A DNA stretch of 64,000 nt from Albizia julibrissin (Eukaryota; Streptophyta; Magnoliopsida; Fabales; Fabaceae): assembly GCA_037074505.1 (NCBI GenBank), contig CM073484.1, forward strand, positions 24,730,501-24,794,500. Reading direction: 5' to 3'. The translations under genes and the position numbers were made by a program. Positions 58,549-64,000 of the stretch are shown here, in pieces. Within the stretch, counting starts at the first letter, position 1, and each line of letters starts with the position of its first letter. The notes beneath the pieces were generated by a model. The model was not told the origin of the DNA, searched no databases, and worked only from the letters and a program-made list of their open reading frames with translations.

Positions 58549-60197
58549 TCATTATTTAATTGGTTATAACCCAAAACTTTTAGCCAATCCTTTCACACAT
58601 TTTGTTAGTACTTATTGATTTTGTCAAAATTATTACAAATTTTGTCGAAACAATTATTGTTTTAGTCAATGCTATTACTCAATTAGTCACAGCCTACAAC
58701 TCGTGGCCAATCATTTCATAATTTTCATTAGTACTTATTGATTTTGTCTAAACCATTACGATTTTTGTAAAAAAAATTATTATTTTTAGTCAATCTCATT
58801 ATTCAATTGGTCTTTAAGTAAGTCTTAAGGGTGTTTTGGTCTTTAAGCCAAAACATGAAAAACTCAAATTTTCACCTCATCCCTTCTCTGTCATTTACAA
58901 GTTTTAATGGGCTTCTTTGGATTTTGGAAGTTAAAGTAATATTTAAATGTCTTTTTTCCTTTTCTATACTAGTCGAACACATAATCAATATGTAAAATAA
59001 TTCTTTTTTTAACAAAAAATATATATTTACTTTCTACAGTGGTTAAACAAATAATGGACATAGAAATTAGGAGAAATTTTAGAAAAATATCAAAATCTCA
59101 AATCAATTTTATTTCTTACAATACATTAAGTACTACTTACAACAACATTGGTAATGGCCAGGTTTAATAACAAACAAATCAAAGGAGGAAATATAAAATG
59201 CTCTAGACGAAAAAAGAGGAATCGATGCCTCTGGCGTTGGATAGCCTCCGACAATTTTTTAAAACTAGTACAGGATGTCCAGCTTAAAATGTTAGCTGGT
59301 CATGGTTCAAATTAATGATTTAAAAGCCGGATCGGGTGTTGAGCTAGAAAGATCAATGGGTCATAATTTAAATGGTCGAATCGGTCAAATCATTCGGTCG
59401 AACCGACGACATAATTATAAAGTACAAATAATATTATCTAATTATATGATAATATATGTATAAGAAATAAAATATTAAATTCTTGAAGAAATTTAGGAAA
59501 AAAACATAAATATTTCAATCTCAAAACAAAATCATTGAAGGTAATATAATAAATATACTAAATTTATATTAATCATTTAACCTAATAAGAATTTCAATAA
59601 GCAAACTAAATAGTGTTAACAAGAGGCTATTAGCGTAAAGATCTATGGAAAAAAAGGGAGAGAGAGATTGAATCCTTGGTGAACGTGTGTGATAGTGGCC
59701 GGCATTAAATGAAACATATTACTTTTGCAACACTCAAAGCAACTTTCTCTATCCTCTAAGCAATTTTAAACCGTCAGACCAAAAATTTTCATTTTTAGTT
59801 TTCACTTTTCAAATTTGAGCTTTTATTTTTATCATTCATGACCATCGAAGCTTTCATTTTTTTTTGTTCATTGTTGTCACATATTGCAACGTTGGTGGTT
59901 TTTTCTCCTTCTATGCTATCTTCTTTTATCTTCTTCTTAGATCTCATTACTACGTTCTTTTTTGTTGTCTCAACTCAAATCTAGCTTTATTTTAATTGTG
60001 AGTACATAGATACAATAGGTTTAACCAATGTTCTTTTTTCCCCCTAGTTTTTCACTGAACATTATATCTGTTTCCAAATTAACCATGTCATTAGGTTGTT
60101 TCCTCACTTTTTCTTCTCAAATGTGACAGATTCACTCACTTTAACATTCTCTGATGATTGGTACAGTCAAACTCTTTGAAGGGCTTATCTTTTGCTA
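58549..60197. repeat. Dispersed repeat unit, copy 2
   Basis: It matches about 35815-37615 in the same orientation, starting inside the tandem array (about two units kept). It ends at ctttgaagggctt, beside the copia relic. No gene is recognised. Confidence 0.7.
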
Positions 60198-62371
60198 GCA
60201 TATATGATTGGTACACCTCCTTCTCAAATCAATTTGCCCACAAATTCTTATTCATTGTATATTTTTTGGCACCATCAATTGAGTCACCTATCTGACTCAA
60301 ATTTTACTACTTTACAAAAGAAAGTTTCAGATATTTCCTATACCCCACATTTCCTTCCTTATTTGTGATACTTGTCAGTTGTCACTTTGTTAAGCAAAAA
60401 CGTCTTACTTTCCCTGTAAGTGCAAGTTTCACTAATAAAACCTTTGATTTGATCCATGTTAATATTTAGGGCCTATTCTTGGTTTCTTCTATTCAAGGGC
60501 ATAAATATTTTTTGGCTATCATTGATGATTACTCTAGATATACTTGGCTTTTTTTAATGAAAACAAAATTTGAAGCCAGAATGCATAAAAATTTTTCACA
60601 TTAAACTCAAATTAACACTCCAGTCAAAGTTGTACGTATTGATAATGGAATTAAATTTTCCATGCCTGAATTTTATGCATTAAAGGGCATTTTGCATCAA
60701 AAATCTTGTGTTAAGACTTCTGAATAAAATGGTTTGGTCGAACGAAAATATCAACATATTTTAAATGTTGATCGAGCATTATTATTTCAATCCAATGTTC
60801 CAATCTACTATTGGTCATTTACTATTTCACATTATATTTACATTATCAATAGTCTCCCATGACCTACCATCTAAAATTTTACCCCTTTTGAGCAATTGTA
60901 TAATGTTTCTCCTTCCTATTCTTTTTTTAAAGTCTTTCGTTCATTATGTTTTCCTTCAACACTAGCTTCTGCGTGTTTTAAATTTGATCCTCAATCAAGG
61001 AAATTTGTGTTTTTGGGAATTCATGTTGGATCAAAGGCTTATACATTACTAGACTTGCATTCCAATTAAATTTTCCTTTCTCGTGATGTCGTTTTTCCTG
61101 AACTTGTTTTTCCTTTCAAAGATGACAAGATCACTTCTCCTTCACCTCTTATTGAGCCAACTGTTAAATATTTTCCACCATATCTTGATGATCTTTTGCC
61201 TCCTCCTTGTCCTATCATTACATCCCCGTTTTACCTCCTTTTCGGGGTTCCACTAGGCCTCATAATCCACCATCATATTTGTAACAATATCATTGTGCCT
61301 TTACTACTACTACTACTGATCAATCATGCAGAAATGGCTCTCCTAGGTATCTTTTATCTTCAGTTTTATCTTATTCCTCTTTAACACTTTCCTATAAACA
61401 TTTTGTTCTTGTTGTCACTTCTGACACTGATCCAAAAATGTACCACCAAGCTATTAAACACCAAGTCTGGAGGGATGCTATGGCTGCAAAAATTAGTACA
61501 CTTGAAAAGAATCATACTTAGACCTTGGCTTCTTTACCTTATGGCAAGAAAACTATTGGTTGCAAATGGGTTTTCAAGACCAAATATAAAGCCAATGGTG
61601 ACATCGAGTGACATAAGACAAGATTGGTTGCAAAAAAATACACAAACCGAGGGTATTGACTATTTTGATTCTTTTTCTCTAGTTGCTAAAATAACTACTC
61701 TTCATTTGCTTCTTTCTATTGCAACAACAAAGAATTAGCATTTGCATCAATTAGATGTAAACAATGCTTTCTTATATGGTGGTTTAAATGAACAAGTTTT
61801 TATGATCTTCCAAATGGCTTCACCACTTCTATGCCTAATATGGTGTGTAAATTGCAAAATCCCTATATGATCTTAAACATGCTAGTTGCCAATGGTGTTC
61901 CAACTTATCTTCTACTTTATTATCTTATGGATATTGCCAATTAGCCTCTGATCATCCTCTATTTTTTTAAGCCAATTCTGATTCATTTACTATCATGATT
62001 GTCTATGTGGATGATGTGGTTTTGGTTGGAAATGACCTATATGAGATCAATTCTGTTAAACATCAGCTTCACATAGCTTTTACCATCAAAGATCTTAGAG
62101 AACTTAGGTATTTTTTTGGCATTGAGCTCGCTAGGTCTAAAGAAAGTATCTTTCTTTCACAACGCAAGTTTGCATTATAGTTACTTGAGGACACAGGATA
62201 TTTGGCATGTCGCCCTGCAGATTGTCCTATAGACCCCTATTTTAAGCTTTTAAAGGATAAAGGTAAACCTCTTGATAATCCTTTATCTTATCAGAAGTTA
62301 GTTGGTCGCCTCCAATACTTGACCACTACTAGACCATATTTAAATTTTGTAACTCAACAATTAAGTCAATA
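60198..62371 (+). pseudogene. Decayed Ty1/copia pol (integrase and reverse transcriptase)
   Basis: Reading across several frames gives the GAG-pre-integrase word WHHQLSHLSDSNF, then integrase (DDYSRYTWLFLMKTKFEA, RIDNGIKF, NGLVERKYQHIL) and later RT (GCKWVFKTKYKANGD, FDSFSLVAKITTLHLLL, HQLDVNNAFLYG), the catalytic box MIVYVDDVVLVGND (61995 on) and GRLQYLTTTRPYLNF near the end. The order INT then RT defines Ty1/copia. Numerous stops and frameshifts (for example between GD and the following segment near 61609) make it dead. It is cut at 62371 by a gypsy LTR; RNase H and the 3' LTR are not visible in the window. Confidence 0.9.
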
Positions 62372-64000
62372 TGTCAAACCCCTTAACACTTTGATATTTG
62401 CAGAGTCATGAATGCATAGTTCAGAGGGCATACAGAAGTAGTGAAAATATACTGATAATAAGTACTTGATTATATTACAGTAATTTCTCATAGGGTTTGA
62501 AAAATATAAACAGAGTCCAAAAGAAATAAATTTTTACAACTAAAGATAACCAACTGCACTCCATTAGAACTGGACCTTCAATCACCAGTAATTACTGTTT
62601 TGCCCTTAGAGCCGCTACCTTCTGCTGGAATATTTTTAAATGTTGAAAAAGGGTGAGATTCGAATGAATCTCAGTAGTAACATACAATCCGACATATAAA
62701 ATGTGAAAATAGATATGCAATGCACCATGTTATGTAAGATGAAAATGCTGTGTGTACACTGTCTGAGGCCAAACAACTGTTTGCAACCCCAGCTTAACTC
62801 TGCGCCTCCGTTGGGTCCCAGACCACAACTAAGCTAATATGCGTGTCCCAGACACTGTGCTCATAATACAGAAAATGGAATACACAACATATAAATACTC
62901 ACATAGTGTATGAAAGAAAGAGTTACTACCTGGGTCCTTTTTCAGTCCGATTCTTATCCAAAACTTTTAATCCGGCTCGGGCTATTACCCATTCCTATAA
63001 ATTAAAGTTAACAAGTAATTGATTATTACTTGCATTACTACTACCTTTAATCATATTATGTTGGTTATCTCAGTTTCAGTGATTTATGCATAGTATAATT
63101 CTACACAATACAATTTTTACTATTTTTCATAAAATTGGCAGATTTTTCAATCAACATTGAAAAATCATAATTAATTCTATAAAATTCTAAATTGACGGGT
63201 TCTAAAGCCTATGTAAATATATTTAAATATATTTTCATAGAAAAATACTTATATCTGACCAATGATAACACACTTTTCCCAGAAATTCACAAAACATCCC
63301 CTATTCCAGATTTCCTTCCAGAAATAGACTCAACTTTGGAAATTCATATCTCCTAATGTACAAGCCCAAAAATTATAATCCACCTATCAAATTAACGCTC
63401 TTACTGTATAATATAAATATGAAAAGTTTCATAATTTTTGGTAAAGTGTTGATTTTTCGAAATTTTACCACAACCAATCTGCCTTCCAAAAACATAATCT
63501 GGCAGTACTTAAATTCAAAAATGCATAACTAAATCCAAAAATTTCCAAATAGAGTGGTTAAAAATTATTTGTGAACCTATTTAAGTATAGTTTAAGGGAA
63601 AAATACGTACTATTAGAAATTACATGCCCAAAATTCCAGAATTCACAATTAACACAACTATGCCAGAATTTGTTCCAGATTCAGTGCCTAAACTTCACAA
63701 ATTCATTTCTTACAATATACTAATCCAAATGGTACATATTATATATCAAATTAAATCTCCATATGTCTACATTATTTCTGTAAATTTTCATAATTTTTTG
63801 ACCAGTTTTGACTAACGAAATGAATTTTGTAACCAAAGTGATTCCAGAAAACTAACAGAACAACATCTCCTCTTAATTTCTAAAAATTCCTGATTTATTC
63901 ATAATCATCCAAAAATTTCAACCACATGTATTCTCACATAAATTTTCATGTAGAATCTATTGGTGATATCAAATTTACCAAATTCTTACTCCTTATATAT
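62372..64000 (-). mobile_element. LTR of the resident gypsy family, running off the window
   Basis: It begins TGTCAAACCCC inside the copia relic (probable target duplication CAATA at 62367-62371) and follows the family LTR to the last base, about 1629 of 2300 to 2500 bases. It is most similar to the solo LTR at 33050 (tttaatccggctcggg in both). Whether it is a solo LTR or the edge of a full element cannot be seen. Confidence 0.93.

Overview
The window looks like nuclear DNA of a flowering plant, most likely a eudicot. It is AT-rich, its genes contain introns, and it is dominated by nested retrotransposons of plant-specific lineages (Tekay/Del-type Ty3/gypsy, Ty1/copia, LINE, TRIM). The species cannot be named from the sequence alone.

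Layout. 1-2842: non-coding DNA with small repeats and the left part of a duplicated segment. 2843-12232: a complete Ty3/gypsy chromovirus on the minus strand, with 2314-bp LTRs, one 1531-codon gag-pol frame, a tRNA-iMet primer site, a polypurine tract and a GAGAA target duplication. 12233-21530: a CC-NBS-LRR disease-resistance gene on the minus strand. Its four coding exons all join in phase 0 (about 1597 residues), a 5'-UTR intron is likely, and decayed copies of its last LRR exons lie downstream. 21530-25200: AT-rich intergenic DNA. 25200-31700: a multi-exon minus-strand copy of the mitochondrial adrenodoxin/ferredoxin reductase gene. Its splice sites are kept, but it carries a nonsense codon, two frameshifts and a missing coding segment, so I call it a pseudogene. 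33050-35464: a solo LTR of the resident gypsy family (TSD TGTAC). 35465-37620: a repeat unit containing a roughly 123-bp tandem array. 38907-41445: a solo LTR of a related family (TSD ATAGG). 42590-46880: LINE debris, including one LINE interrupted by a CACTA-like DNA element (TSD ATT) and by a TRIM retrotransposon. 47677-48090: a relic of a plant transposon gag-like frame. 51370-58400: a second, rearranged copy of the 1428-13500 segment, with relic LRR exons and its own solo LTR (TSD TGAAT). 58549-60197: a second copy of the 35465-37620 unit. 60198-62371: a decayed Ty1/copia pol. 62372-64000: another LTR of the resident gypsy family, running off the window.

The only gene that looks intact for the host is the resistance gene. 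The main story is structural. Two paralogous segments carry reciprocal filled and empty sites for the same LTR family, which orders the duplication and the insertions. I found no convincing new biochemical system; the findings concern genome dynamics and NLR exon turnover.
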